Shown here: in pieces, positions 49,724 through 59,409 of the stretch
Layout of the letters: the number at the start of each line of letters is the position of its first letter
Position numbering within the stretch: the first letter of the stretch is position 1
Assembly (NCBI RefSeq): GCF_039729195.1
Contig: NZ_CP155796.1
Coordinates: forward strand, 620,001-684,000
Origin: Mycobacterium sp. DL
Lineage (GTDB): Bacteria > Actinomycetota > Actinomycetes > Mycobacteriales > Mycobacteriaceae
Direction of reading: 5' to 3'
DNA length: 64,000 bases
The notes under the pieces: model-generated
Database searches by the model: none
What the model was told of the DNA's origin: nothing
What the model saw: only the letters and a program-made list of their open reading frames with translations
Position numbers and translations under genes: made by a program

Positions 49724-50190
49724 CGCGACCCCTCGAATCCGGGGAGCGCGTCGAGTTCGTCGGGCAGGTCGGTGTCCCTGCTGTGATCGGGGTCGAGGTG
49801 GTCCTCGTCCTCCTCGATGGACTCCGTGCCGGACAGCTTGGACACCCGGGTGTCCTCGGGGTCGTTGCTGACTTCCTCGATGGTGTTGAGGCGGTAGGAG
49901 CGGTACGTCAACGCCAAGACGAACGCCGCGACGCCCATGGTGATCACGATGGCGGTCAGGATCAGGCCCTGCGCCAACGGATCTGCGGTCGTCGTCTGTC
50001 CCACGCTGCTGCGGCCGCGTACCGGGGGATTGCCTGACGGACCGCCGGCGGAGAGGAGCAGCAGGTTGACGGCGTTGCTGATCAGCAACAGCCCCAACAG
50101 CATTCGGGTCAGACTGCGCTCGAGCAGCAGGTACACCCCGGCGGTGGTGAGGCCACCGATGAGGATGAGAGGTATCAGGTAGGAGGTCAC
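49720..50190 (-). CDS. mrpC: Na+/H+ antiporter subunit MrpC (NuoK-like)
   Basis: A 156-residue subunit with three spans like NuoK and an added acidic C-terminal tail (about 105-156, rich in Asp and Glu). The motif LIGLLLISNAVNLLLL-like segment of the second span is present (GLLLISNAVNLLLLS). A GTG start overlaps the mrpA stop. Confidence 0.92.
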   Translation of the reverse strand: MTSYLIPLILIGGLTTAGVYLLLERSLTRMLLGLLLISNAVNLLLLSAGGPSGNPPVRGRSSVGQTTTADPLAQGLILTAIVITMGVAAFVLALTYRSYRLNTIEEVSNDPEDTRVSKLSGTESIEEDEDHLDPDHSRDTDLPDELDALPGFEGSR

Positions 50191-53081
50191 CTCGACGGCA
50201 CCGCCGCTCGTTGCTCGCTGATCTCCTCGTCGATCCGGGCCCCGAGGCTGCGTAACACGTCGAGCACGAGGCCCACCACGATCAGGTAGACCCCCAGGTC
50301 GAAGAAGAGGGCGGTGACGAACTTGACCGTTCCCAGCACGGGTACGTCCACCTCGATCAGTGCCGACGACAGCGCGGGCGCCCCGACGAACAGCGAACCC
50401 ACGGCGGTGCCGGCGGCCAGGGTGAGCCCGGCCCCGAGGATCTTTCCGGCGTCCAGCGGGAGCGTCTCTCCGAGTTCGTAGCGGCCGCCCGCGAGATACC
50501 GCAGCACCAGAGCCAACCCGGCCATCAGGCCACCGGCGAAGCCGCCGCCCGGCGTGTTGTGCCCGGCGAAGAAGAAGTACGCCGACAGCACCATCATCAC
50601 CGGGAAGATGAGCCGGGTGGCGACCTCGAGCACCAGCGACCGATGCCGCGGGTCACGCAGTTCGCTGCCCCGGAGCCAGGTGATCTCGCCGGCGGCGGGG
50701 CTGTTGTTCGCGAACACCGCGAGCTGGCCGATGTCAGGCTGACCGGCGTCGGCGACCCGTGGTGCAGCGCCGAACCGCCGACTGCGGAACACCAGCGACG
50801 CCACGCCCGTCGCGGCCACCAGCAGCACGGCCACCTCGCCCATGGTGTCCCAGGCGCGGATGTCGACAAGCAGCACGTTCACGGCGTTGGAGCCGTGGCC
50901 GCGCAGGTAGGCGGCCTCGGGAATCAGCTCGGCGAGCGGTCGGGTGGTCCGGGCTGCCATCGCGAACGCGGCGAGGGTGGTGACCGTCGCCCCCACCGCC
51001 AGCGCGAGCACGGCACGGGGAACACGGAACCGCTTGATGTCGGCTTCGCCCGTCTCGGGGGGAAGCACTCGCAGCACGAGGACGAAGACGACCAGGGTCA
51101 GTGTCTCCACCAGGAACTGCGTCAGCGCCAGATCAGGGGCACCGTGGAACGCGAAGATCGCGCCGCAGCCGTACCCGGTGACACCGACGAGGAGCACCGC
51201 GGCCAGGCGATTGCGCATCACCGTCGCGCCGATTGCGGCGGCCAGCATGAGCATTCCGACGACCACCTGGGGCGGCGAGCCCAACAGCTCGAACTCCGGC
51301 CGGTCGCGGGTGCCCAGTGCCAGGACCGTCAGCGGCACCACCACCAGGGTGGCCAGGATGACCGACTGCGTCGCAGGGATGGAGCCCCGCTGGGTGACGG
51401 CGGTCAGCCGCACGGACGCTATGTCGGCGCCTCGCAGGACCGCGTCGTAGATGCGGTCGGCGTTGGACAGCGGGAGGAACCCGACCCGGGTGCGTCGGAG
51501 CCGGCCCCGACCCAGGTAGACCGCGACGCCCGCCCCGAGTACCACCGCCGAGAGCAGCAGCGGCAGATTGAAGCCGTGCCACAGCGCGAGGTGGTAGTCG
51601 GCGTCGTAGCCCGCCGGGTCGGGCACCGTGGTGGTGTAGTCGGCGAGGATGTTGTCCAGCGCCTTCGGCCAGAGACCGAACAGCAGACCGGCGAACGCCA
51701 GGATCGCCGGCGGGATCATGAACGCGGTTTCCGGACGGTGCATCTCGGCCACCCGGACACTGGGCTGCGGCAAGCCCTTACGGCCGAAGGCGCCGAACAG
51801 GAATCTCAGGCTGTACACCGTGGTGAGCACGGAACCGACCACGATTCCGGCGAGGACGAACGGCGCGGCGGCACCCAGCGTCGGGCTGTGCAGCACGGTG
51901 TCGAGGTCGGCTTCCTTGGCGATGAAACCGAAGAACGGCGGCAGCGCGGCCATGCTGGCGGTGGCCCCCGCCGCGATGATCAGCAGCGGCTTGCTGCGGT
52001 CGCCCAGCCACGCGAGTCTGCGGATGTCGCGCGTTCCGGTGGCGTGGTCGATGACCCCCACGACCATGAACAGCGCCGCCTTGAACATCGCGTGCGCGAA
52101 CAGCATCGCCAGCCCGGCCAGCATCATCTCGCTGCCACCGGAACCGACCATGACCGTGATCAGGCCGAGTTGGCTGACGGTGCCGAACGCCAGGATCAGT
52201 TTCAGGTCGTACTCACGGATGGCCCGCCAGCCCGCCAGCAGCATCGTCAGCAGACCCAGTGTGACCACGGTCGGCCGCCACTCGGGGGAGTCGGCGAATC
52301 CCGGCGTCATCCTCGCGATCAGATAGACGCCCGCCTTGACCATCGCCGCAGCGTGCAGGTAGGCGCTCACCGGCGTCGGGGCCGCCATCGCGCCCGGGAG
52401 CCAGAAGTGCATCGGCACGATCGCCGACTTCGACAGCGCGCCGACCAGGATCAGCACCACCGCGACCGAGGCGGCCAGGCCTGTCGGTGGGTCGGCGATG
52501 AGCTCGGACAGCAGGTACGTCCCGGTGATGTTGCCGAGCATGACGATGCCGACGAGCATCGCCAGCCCGCCGAACGTGGTCACCAGCAGCGCCTGCGTCG
52601 CCGCGCGGCGACTGGTCGCACGTTCGGCGTAGTGCCCCACCAGCAGGAAGGACAGGACGGTCGTGATCTCCCAGAACACGTACAGCACCAGCATGTTGTC
52701 GCTGGTGACCAGGCCGAACATCGCGCCGGAGAACGCGACCATCTCAGCGGCGAAACTGGGCAGCCGCTTTTCGGGCTTGCCGTCGTGGTGCCTGAAGTAG
52801 CCGGCGCAGTAGAACAGCACCAGCGCGCCGACGCCGAGCACCAGCAGGCTCATGATCGCCGCGAGCGCATCGAAGCGCAGCGTGATGTCCATCGAGAGCT
52901 CGGGAACCCACGGCACGGTGACGCTCTGTGCCGAGCCGCGACCGGGCCAGTTCAGCCCCACCCAGACCAGTGAGCCGAGCGGCACCAGAGCCAACGGATA
53001 GAACGCCGCCCGTCCCCAGCGGTACACCAGCAGCGGTGCCAACAACGTGGCGACTGCGTGGGCAGAGAGGATGGCGAGCAT
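50187..53081 (-). CDS. mrpA: Na+/H+ antiporter subunit MrpA fused to MrpB domain
   Basis: A 964-residue subunit. The N-terminal two-thirds resemble NuoL (FWEITTVLSFLLVGHY, LSKSAIVPMHFWLPGAMAAPTPVSAYLHAAAMVKAGVYL). Then comes the MrpA-specific extension, and the final 140 residues form the MnhB/MrpB domain (NTPGGGFAGGLMAGLALVL). No separate mrpB exists, so the subunit set A(B)-C-D-E-F-G is complete. The operon lies downstream of a TrkA-type gene by 132 nt on the same strand. Confidence 0.95.
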   Translation of the reverse strand: MLAILSAHAVATLLAPLLVYRWGRAAFYPLALVPLGSLVWVGLNWPGRGSAQSVTVPWVPELSMDITLRFDALAAIMSLLVLGVGALVLFYCAGYFRHHDGKPEKRLPSFAAEMVAFSGAMFGLVTSDNMLVLYVFWEITTVLSFLLVGHYAERATSRRAATQALLVTTFGGLAMLVGIVMLGNITGTYLLSELIADPPTGLAASVAVVLILVGALSKSAIVPMHFWLPGAMAAPTPVSAYLHAAAMVKAGVYLIARMTPGFADSPEWRPTVVTLGLLTMLLAGWRAIREYDLKLILAFGTVSQLGLITVMVGSGGSEMMLAGLAMLFAHAMFKAALFMVVGVIDHATGTRDIRRLAWLGDRSKPLLIIAAGATASMAALPPFFGFIAKEADLDTVLHSPTLGAAAPFVLAGIVVGSVLTTVYSLRFLFGAFGRKGLPQPSVRVAEMHRPETAFMIPPAILAFAGLLFGLWPKALDNILADYTTTVPDPAGYDADYHLALWHGFNLPLLLSAVVLGAGVAVYLGRGRLRRTRVGFLPLSNADRIYDAVLRGADIASVRLTAVTQRGSIPATQSVILATLVVVPLTVLALGTRDRPEFELLGSPPQVVVGMLMLAAAIGATVMRNRLAAVLLVGVTGYGCGAIFAFHGAPDLALTQFLVETLTLVVFVLVLRVLPPETGEADIKRFRVPRAVLALAVGATVTTLAAFAMAARTTRPLAELIPEAAYLRGHGSNAVNVLLVDIRAWDTMGEVAVLLVAATGVASLVFRSRRFGAAPRVADAGQPDIGQLAVFANNSPAAGEITWLRGSELRDPRHRSLVLEVATRLIFPVMMVLSAYFFFAGHNTPGGGFAGGLMAGLALVLRYLAGGRYELGETLPLDAGKILGAGLTLAAGTAVGSLFVGAPALSSALIEVDVPVLGTVKFVTALFFDLGVYLIVVGLVLDVLRSLGARIDEEISEQRAAVPSR

Positions 53082-53213
53082 GGCTCCGTCTCGTCATGGT
53101 TCGGCGATGAGCCGTCGGGCAGGTGAACAACAGAGGCGACGGGCGTCACCGGCCGGACTGACTCTGGAGTCGCCCCAGTCTACGGGGAGCCGATGCCTGC
53201 GCTCGCAGCCGAC
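53082..53213. other. trkA-mrpA intergenic region
   Basis: 132 nt between trkA and mrpA on the minus strand. It contains a small palindrome GACTC-TG-GAGTC (53160-53171). It probably holds the mrp promoter and the trkA terminator, but no -10/-35 pair is convincing. Confidence 0.4.
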
Positions 53214-53912
53214 TCAGAGCCGTGGCGGCGAGACTCCCTGCACCATGGCCGTGATCCGGTCCTGCACCGCTGATCCGGAGATGAAGAGCATCTCGTCGCC
53301 GGCCCGTAGGACGTCGTCGGGTCCGGGGATGATCAGCCTGTTGCCCCTCTGCAGCGTGACGAGCGCGCTGTCGTCGGGCATCGCGAGGTCGCCGACCCGT
53401 TGGCCCACCAGGCGGCTGTCGGCGGGCAGGGTCAGCTTGGCGACAGCCGCCTGACCGTGGCCCACGCCGGCCCGCGATCCCCGGCCGAGGTCCATCAGGC
53501 GTACCAGATGACCGACGTCGATCGCGCCCTCCACCGCGGCGACCAACGCCATCGGGGTGGACACCGCCACATCGATGCCCCAGGCCTCGGTGAAGAGCCA
53601 CTCGTTGCGGGAGTCGTTGATCCGCGCGACCACCCTGTCTATTCCGAATTCGGTCTTGGCGAGGAAGGCCATGGCGAGGTTTGCCTTGTCGTCGCCGGTG
53701 GCCGCGATCGCGACATCGCAGTTGTGCATCTCGGCCTCCTCGAGGGAGGACACCTCGCAGGCGTCGGCGAGGAACCATTCGGCGTCCGGCACCCTCGAGG
53801 GCGTGTAGCGGGTGAACTCCTTCTCGATGAGAAGGACTTTGTGGCCGTAGTCCACCAATTCCTGCGCGACGGACCGGCCCACCGCGCCGGCGCCGGCGAT
53901 CGCGATCCGCAT
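53214..53912 (-). CDS. trkA: TrkA-type K+ channel/transporter NAD-binding regulatory protein
   Basis: A 232-residue RCK protein. The N-terminal TrkA_N Rossmann domain has GAGAVGRSVAQELVDYGH (residues 6-23) and the acidic end LLIEKE. The C-terminal TrkA_C domain ends GDEMLFISGS. An AAGGAGAGG ribosome site precedes ATG 53912. No membrane partner of the Trk type is adjacent; the divergent CPA1 antiporter has its own TrkA_C-like tail. It probably gates K+ transport in response to NAD(H) or ATP. Confidence 0.88.
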   Translation of the reverse strand: MRIAIAGAGAVGRSVAQELVDYGHKVLLIEKEFTRYTPSRVPDAEWFLADACEVSSLEEAEMHNCDVAIAATGDDKANLAMAFLAKTEFGIDRVVARINDSRNEWLFTEAWGIDVAVSTPMALVAAVEGAIDVGHLVRLMDLGRGSRAGVGHGQAAVAKLTLPADSRLVGQRVGDLAMPDDSALVTLQRGNRLIIPGPDDVLRAGDEMLFISGSAVQDRITAMVQGVSPPRL

Positions 53913-53999
53913 GACCCTCTCCTTCGCCGCGACGACCATCGTCGGGCCCGTGCTGTTTTACTGGCACCGACACAACTCCCGCTCGGCAGATGAGGTTCG

Positions 54000-55496
54000 G
54001 TGAGCCTGCACCAGCTCTACGTGGCCATGTTCGTCGGCGGCCTCGTGCTGCTGGTGAGCATCGCCGCGACGAGACTGGCCACCGGAGCCGGTCTGCCCAC
54101 CCTATTGCTGTTCCTGGGCGTCGGCGTGCTGGTTGGCGAGGCCGGGTTCGGCGTGGACTTCGACAACGCCCAGTTGGCCCAGGACCTGGGGACGGCCGCG
54201 CTGGGCATCATCCTCGTCGAGGGCGGACTCACCACGAGGTTCACCGACATTCGCAAGGTGCTGGCTCCGGCTGCCGTCCTGGCCACGGTCGGCGTCGCGG
54301 TGAGCATGCTGGTCACGGCGTCGGCGGTGCACTGGCTGCTCGGGATGAACTGGCAGTTGGCGCTGCTGCTCGGGGCCATCGTCTCCAGTACCGATGCCGC
54401 GGCGGTGTTCTCGGTCCTGCGGGTGGTGCCGCTACCGCGACGGGTGGGCGGGCTGCTGGAGGCGGAGTCCGGTTTCAACGACGCCCCGGCCGTCATCCTG
54501 GTGTTGCTGTTCAGCGTGACGCCACTGGATCTGGATCCCGTCGTGATGGCAGCAACGCTGGTGTATCAGTTGGCGATCGGCGCCGCGATCGGGCTGGGTT
54601 GTGGGTTCCTCGGTGCGATGGCCCTGCGGCGGATCGCGCTGCCGGCGGCCGGACTCTATCCACTCGCGACCTTCGGACTCGGCATGCTCGCGTTCGCGGC
54701 GGCCGGCTCGGCGCAGGCCAGCGCATTCCTGGCCGCCTATCTGGCTGCGGTGGTGCTCGCCAATTCCGGCCTGCCGCACCGTTCGGCGACGCGGTCATTC
54801 GCCGAAGGGTCGGGCTGGCTGGCGCAGATCGGGTTGTTCGTGATCCTGGGGTTGCTGGTGTCGCCGGACGAACTGCTCGACGAGGTGGTGCCCGCCATCG
54901 TCGCCGGGCTGGTATTGCTGCTGCTCGCCCGGCCGATCTCGGTTGTGGTGTCGCTCATCGGCTTTCGGGTTCCGTGGCGGGAGCAGGCGTTCGTGTCGTG
55001 GGCCGGACTGCGCGGGGCGGTGCCGATCGTCCTGGCGACCTACCCGATCGTCGAAGGGGTCCCCGACAGCGGTCGGCTGCTCAACATCGTGTTCCTGCTC
55101 GTGGTGGTGTTCACGCTGATCCAGGGGCCGAGCCTGCGGCTGGTCGCGGAGAAGCTCGACCTCATTCCGCGCGACACCACCCGGGAGATCCAGGTCGACG
55201 CCGCACCGCTGGACGTGCTCGGCGCCGAGCTGATGACCATGACGGTGCTGCCGGGCTCGCGGCTGCACAACGTCACGGTGCTGGAGTTGCGGCTTCCCGA
55301 TCCCAGCGTCATCACGCTCATCATCCGGGCGGGGCACTCGTTCGTGCCGCAGCCCGTCACCCGCCTGGAGGTCGGCGATGAGCTCATGATCGTGACCACC
55401 ACGGCGACGAGGGAGTCAGCCGAACGGCGTCTGCGTGCGGTCAGTCGGCGAGGCAAACTGGCGTACTGGTTCGACGAGTACGGCGAACCGGGCTAG
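54000..55496 (+). CDS. CPA1-family cation/proton antiporter (NhaP2-like K+/H+)
   Basis: A 498-residue transporter with about 12 spans and a C-terminal cytoplasmic TrkA_C-like domain (about 405-480). The ion-site motifs are SSTDAAAVFS (near 120) and LLEAESGFNDAPA (near 150), with WAGLRGAVPI near 337. This architecture is that of NhaP2/CvrA K+/H+ antiporters. GTG start at 54000 after GAGG; divergent from trkA with 87 nt between. Confidence 0.9.
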   Translation: MSLHQLYVAMFVGGLVLLVSIAATRLATGAGLPTLLLFLGVGVLVGEAGFGVDFDNAQLAQDLGTAALGIILVEGGLTTRFTDIRKVLAPAAVLATVGVAVSMLVTASAVHWLLGMNWQLALLLGAIVSSTDAAAVFSVLRVVPLPRRVGGLLEAESGFNDAPAVILVLLFSVTPLDLDPVVMAATLVYQLAIGAAIGLGCGFLGAMALRRIALPAAGLYPLATFGLGMLAFAAAGSAQASAFLAAYLAAVVLANSGLPHRSATRSFAEGSGWLAQIGLFVILGLLVSPDELLDEVVPAIVAGLVLLLLARPISVVVSLIGFRVPWREQAFVSWAGLRGAVPIVLATYPIVEGVPDSGRLLNIVFLLVVVFTLIQGPSLRLVAEKLDLIPRDTTREIQVDAAPLDVLGAELMTMTVLPGSRLHNVTVLELRLPDPSVITLIIRAGHSFVPQPVTRLEVGDELMIVTTTATRESAERRLRAVSRRGKLAYWFDEYGEPG

Positions 55497-55592
55497 TGGC
55501 GCTGCCGAAACTGTGTTCCACGCGGCCCGATGTCGGAATTCGGCACGCAGGATGCAATCTCGGCGATGGGGCCCGATGGGGCCCGATGGGGC
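55497..55592. repeat. Convergent intergenic region with three 10-bp GATGGGGCCC units
   Basis: GATGGGGCCC occurs at 55565 and 55575, plus a truncated copy at 55585. Adjacent units can pair as GGGCCC-GATG-GGGCCC, a strong short hairpin. A second inverted repeat, TGCCGAA (55503-55509) with TTCGGCA (55539-55545), lies upstream. Position between the converging antiporter and AAA genes suggests a bidirectional terminator. Confidence 0.6.
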
Positions 55593-57821
55593 TCAGCGGG
55601 ACTCGGCGAACTTCCGCAACGACTCGACCTGAGCGGGATCCAGCGAGGGACGCACCGATTCGCGCGCCGCGGCGACATCGGCCGCGCTGACGTCGGCAGC
55701 GTCGATCGAGCGGCGCATCGCGGTCAGCGCCGCTTCGCGCAGCAGCGCCACGCAGTCCGCGGCGCTGTAGCCGTCGAGATCCTCGGCCAGACTGTCGAGG
55801 TCGACGGCTTCGGGACCCTCGGACGTCAGCGGCACCGATTTGCCCGCCGTCCGCAGGATCTGGGCGCGGGCTTCGGCGTCGGGAGGCTCGACGAACACCA
55901 GCCTCTCGAGCCGACCGGGGCGCAGCAGGGCCGGGTCGATCAGATCCGGGCGGTTCGTCGCGCCGACCACGACCACGTCGTTGAGCGGTTCGATGCCGTC
56001 GAGCTCGGTCAGAATCGCCGCCACCACCCGGTCGGTCACACCCGAATCGAAGCTCTGCCCGCGCCGGGGCGCCAACGCGTCGATCTCGTCGAGGAAGATC
56101 AGTGACGGCGCGGAATCGCGTGCCCGCCGGAACAGTTCGCGCACCGCCTTCTCCGATGAGCCGACCCACTTGTCCATCAGTTCGGCGCCCTTGACGGCGT
56201 GCACGCTGAGCCGGCCGGAGCTGGCGAGCGCACGGACCACAAACGTCTTGCCGCAGCCGGGCGGCCCGTAGAGCAGGACGCCGCGGGGAGGTTGTACGCC
56301 GAGGCGCTGGAACGTCTCGGGGTGCTGCAGCGGCCACAGCACGGCTTCGGTGAGCGCCTGCTTCGTGTCGGCCATGTCCCCGACGTCCTCGAGCGTCACC
56401 GACCCGACGGACACCTCCTCGGTGGCCGAGCGCGACAACGGCCGGATGACCCCCAGCGCACCGGTCAGGTCCTCCTGGGTCAGTGCGGGGTCCTCGCCGG
56501 TCTCGCTGGCCCGCGCCGCCGCGCGCAAGGCGGCCTCGCGGATCAGCGCCGCGAGGTCGGCGACCACGAAACCCGGTGTGCGCTCGGCTATCTCGTCGAT
56601 ATCAAGCTCGCCGGCGGGAACGTCGCGGAGCAGCACTTCGAGCAACTGGCCGCGTACCGCGCCGTCGGGCAGGGACAGGCCGATCTCGCGGTCGCACAGA
56701 TCCGGCGCGCGGAGGCGGGGATCGAGGTTGTCGGGCACGGCGGAGGTGGCGACGAACGCGACCCCGGTCGTGGAGATCGCCGAGCGCAGTTCGGTGAGGA
56801 TGAGGGTGGCCACCGGGTCCGCAGGTACGGGTAACAGGGCGTCGATGTCGGTGACCAGCAGCACGCCGCCGCCCTCGCGCACGGTCGCCACGGCCGACGA
56901 CACGTTTTTCAGACGATCCTCGGCGTGCAGTGACCCGACCTCCGGACCGTCGAGTTCGACCAGGCGCCTGCCCTTGCACACCGTCCGCACCAGCGTGGCC
57001 TTGCCGACCCCGGCCGGACCGGACACCAGCACGCCGAGATTGGCAGTGGCTCCGAGCTTCTCGAGCAGTTCGGGTTCGTCGAGTGCGAGCTTGAGCCACT
57101 CGGTCAACCGGGTGGCGGCGGCGTGGGCGCCCTTGAGGTCGTCGAAGCTGATGGCCGGTGCGCTGGAGTTCTGGGTGACGACGTGCTGGCCGGTGCTCTC
57201 CGGAGCCGCCGGGGTGACGCCACCTGCGACGTCGAGCGAGCCCCAGCTGACCAGCGAATTGGGTTGCACGCTCGCGGGTCCGGAGGGATCCACCCCGGTC
57301 ACGGTCAGCAGTTCGGAGGTCCAGGTGATACCGACAGCCGATGCCAGCTTGGCGCTGGCCTCCGAGGTCGACGTGCCCGGCCCGAGATCGCGGGGCAGCA
57401 GCGACACGGTGTCCCCGACGGTCATCACCTTGCCGAGCAGCGCCTGCCGCAGGGTGGCCGCGGCGATCGACTGGGTGGCAAGCCTGGAACCGCTCAACGT
57501 GACCGATCGGGCGCCGCACACACTGACCGGGGCGACGAGCACCGAGGTGTCCTCCCGCAGGCCGGCGTTCGACAGCGTCACGTCGTCGAGCAGTGCGGTG
57601 CCGGTCGGGGTGCCTGCGGGAGCGACGCCGACCACCGCGGCAGTCGTGCGCGCGCCGGTCAACGACACCGCATCCCACTCTCGGATACCCAGTGCAGCAA
57701 TGACTTCCGGATGCAGTCGGACCACGCCGCGGCGGTTGTCCAGGGCGGAGGTGTTCAGCCGGGCGGTGAGTGTGAGGTGCGCTCCCGGCGAGGTGCTGCC
57801 GGTCATCTCGAGTTCGGACAT
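55593..57821 (-). CDS. CDC48/p97-like AAA ATPase (Rv0435c family)
   Basis: A 742-residue protein (Rv0435c is 728). The N-terminal domain (about 15-190) is CDC48-like double-psi. The D1 domain has Walker A GPAGVGKAT (Lys274) but Walker B reads LLVTDIDA, lacking both the usual Asp and Glu of DEID. The D2 domain is canonical, with GPPGCGKT (Lys525), IFLDEIDA and the LLRPGRLERLVFV arginine region. D1 probably binds but hardly hydrolyses ATP. It follows pssA by 1 nt. Its substrate in mycobacteria is not known. Confidence 0.92.
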   Translation of the reverse strand: MSELEMTGSTSPGAHLTLTARLNTSALDNRRGVVRLHPEVIAALGIREWDAVSLTGARTTAAVVGVAPAGTPTGTALLDDVTLSNAGLREDTSVLVAPVSVCGARSVTLSGSRLATQSIAAATLRQALLGKVMTVGDTVSLLPRDLGPGTSTSEASAKLASAVGITWTSELLTVTGVDPSGPASVQPNSLVSWGSLDVAGGVTPAAPESTGQHVVTQNSSAPAISFDDLKGAHAAATRLTEWLKLALDEPELLEKLGATANLGVLVSGPAGVGKATLVRTVCKGRRLVELDGPEVGSLHAEDRLKNVSSAVATVREGGGVLLVTDIDALLPVPADPVATLILTELRSAISTTGVAFVATSAVPDNLDPRLRAPDLCDREIGLSLPDGAVRGQLLEVLLRDVPAGELDIDEIAERTPGFVVADLAALIREAALRAAARASETGEDPALTQEDLTGALGVIRPLSRSATEEVSVGSVTLEDVGDMADTKQALTEAVLWPLQHPETFQRLGVQPPRGVLLYGPPGCGKTFVVRALASSGRLSVHAVKGAELMDKWVGSSEKAVRELFRRARDSAPSLIFLDEIDALAPRRGQSFDSGVTDRVVAAILTELDGIEPLNDVVVVGATNRPDLIDPALLRPGRLERLVFVEPPDAEARAQILRTAGKSVPLTSEGPEAVDLDSLAEDLDGYSAADCVALLREAALTAMRRSIDAADVSAADVAAARESVRPSLDPAQVESLRKFAESR

Positions 57822-57822
57822 G

Positions 57823-58686
57823 TCAGCCTCTCGGCGGCTTGCGCAGGCCGAGTCGCATCATCGACCGGCGATGTGGCTGCGCGCGCCGGATGGCCCGCCG
57901 CGCGGCACGCTGCTGTCGTGGTTTGTCGTCCCACACCTCCGGGTGCGCGGCGAGGAACCGCCGGGTGCGGATCGCGAACGGGATGTGGATGACGTAGGCC
58001 AGGATGAGCACCAGGATCACGACGTAGCCGTAGAGAATCGAGGCGGCCACACCGATCGCCAGCAGTGCCAGCAACGGCGCCACCATGTTGGGCGGCACCG
58101 AGAACGTGTGGATCTTGCGCATCGGCAGGGTGCTCACCACCAGCAGCGAGACGGCGATCATCCAGATCACCACGGCGGCCTCGGACGTCCACCAGCCATC
58201 GCCGAACTGCAGCTTGGCGGCCAACGGACCGATCGCCCCGATCGCACCTGCCGGGGCGGGCATGCCGACGAAGTACTTCTTCTCGTAGTCGGGTTGGTCG
58301 AGGCTGAGCATCGCGTTGAAGCGGGCCAGTCGCAGCACGATGCACACGGCGTAGAGCAGCACGACGATCCAGCCGATGCGGGAGGTGGACAGCAGCGTGG
58401 CATAGACGATGAAAGCCGGTGCCACACCGAAGTTCACGGCGTCGGCGAGCGAGTCGAGTTCTTCGCCCATCCGGGACGTCGCCTTCAGCGCGCGGGCGAG
58501 GCGCCCGTCGAGAGCGTCGAGGATGGCGGCCACGGCCAGGAACGCCATCGCCTCGGTCGGTCGGCCGTCGAGGGCGAACTTGACCGCGCTCAGGCCCAGG
58601 CAGATCGCGGCCACCGTCAATGCGCTGGGCAGGATGCGGGCGCTCATGACCGGCCCTTTGATGCGGCGCTTGCGGGGCTTGATCAT
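57823..58686 (-). CDS. pssA: CDP-diacylglycerol-serine O-phosphatidyltransferase
   Basis: A 287-residue membrane enzyme making phosphatidylserine. The CDP-alcohol phosphotransferase motif is complete: [26 protein letters not shown] (near residue 58), with the metal-binding Asp residues. About seven spans follow and a basic C-terminal tail. Coupled to psd by an ATGA overlap, it supplies the substrate for Psd. Confidence 0.95.
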   Translation of the reverse strand: MIKPRKRRIKGPVMSARILPSALTVAAICLGLSAVKFALDGRPTEAMAFLAVAAILDALDGRLARALKATSRMGEELDSLADAVNFGVAPAFIVYATLLSTSRIGWIVVLLYAVCIVLRLARFNAMLSLDQPDYEKKYFVGMPAPAGAIGAIGPLAAKLQFGDGWWTSEAAVVIWMIAVSLLVVSTLPMRKIHTFSVPPNMVAPLLALLAIGVAASILYGYVVILVLILAYVIHIPFAIRTRRFLAAHPEVWDDKPRQQRAARRAIRRAQPHRRSMMRLGLRKPPRG

Positions 58687-59381
58687 GGCAGCTCGGCGAG
58701 CACGGTCTCACCGGCGAGGGAGCGCTGCCCGACATCGACAAGAATGGTGGAACCGGCGGGCAGGTACGTGTCCAGCCGCGAGCCGTACCGGATCAGGCCG
58801 TAGGTGTCGCCGATGGCGATCTTGTCGCCGGGCGCGACGTCGCAGACGATCCGGCGGGCGAGCAGGCCCGCGATCTGCACCGCGACGACCTCGGCACCTT
58901 CCGGGGACCGGATGAGGATGCTGTTGCGCTCGTTGTCCGCGCTGGCGGCCGCCAGATCGGCGGAGACGAACAACCCGGGGCGATGGGCGACCGCGACGAC
59001 CTCACCACCGATCGGGGCCCGCTGCACGTGGGCGTCCAGCAGCGACAGGAAGATGCTGATCCGCGGCAACGGGACTGCAGGAAGGCCGAGTTCGCTCGGC
59101 GGGATCTCGTCGTCGACCACGCAGATGAGCCCGTCGGCCGGGGCGACGACAAGACCCGGGCGGGTCGGCGGCGTGCGGGGTGGGTGCCGGAAGAACGCGG
59201 CGTTGGCCGCCGCGGAGGTCAGCCCGGCGCGGCGCAGCCAGCGATTCCGGCGGCCCGCCAGGGCGACCGCGAGGCTCGCGCCGACGAACGGCAGGCCCCC
59301 GGGGTGCATCGGCGGAACGGCGGTACGAACAAGGGCCGCCAGCCGCGCGGGGCCTGTCTTGAGGTCGGGGCGTCTGGCCAT
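58683..59381 (-). CDS. psd: Phosphatidylserine decarboxylase
   Basis: A 232-residue short-type (Psd2) proenzyme. The self-cleavage site that forms the pyruvoyl group is Gly-Ser in RYGSRLD (near residue 203). A hydrophobic segment near 30-45 anchors it to the membrane. It converts phosphatidylserine to phosphatidylethanolamine. First gene of psd-pssA-AAA. Confidence 0.94.
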   Translation of the reverse strand: MARRPDLKTGPARLAALVRTAVPPMHPGGLPFVGASLAVALAGRRNRWLRRAGLTSAAANAAFFRHPPRTPPTRPGLVVAPADGLICVVDDEIPPSELGLPAVPLPRISIFLSLLDAHVQRAPIGGEVVAVAHRPGLFVSADLAAASADNERNSILIRSPEGAEVVAVQIAGLLARRIVCDVAPGDKIAIGDTYGLIRYGSRLDTYLPAGSTILVDVGQRSLAGETVLAELP

Positions 59382-59409
59382 CGTTGAGCGAGTCTACGGG
59401 TCAGTGCAG

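Noticed and set aside
50559..52973. Plus-strand open frame of about 800 codons opposite mrpA
   Set aside because: Mirror frame of a conserved subunit, with low-complexity composition and no motif.
56350..58803. Plus-strand open frame of about 820 codons opposite the AAA ATPase and pssA
   Set aside because: Antisense to two well-supported genes; Ser/Thr/Arg-rich with no domain.
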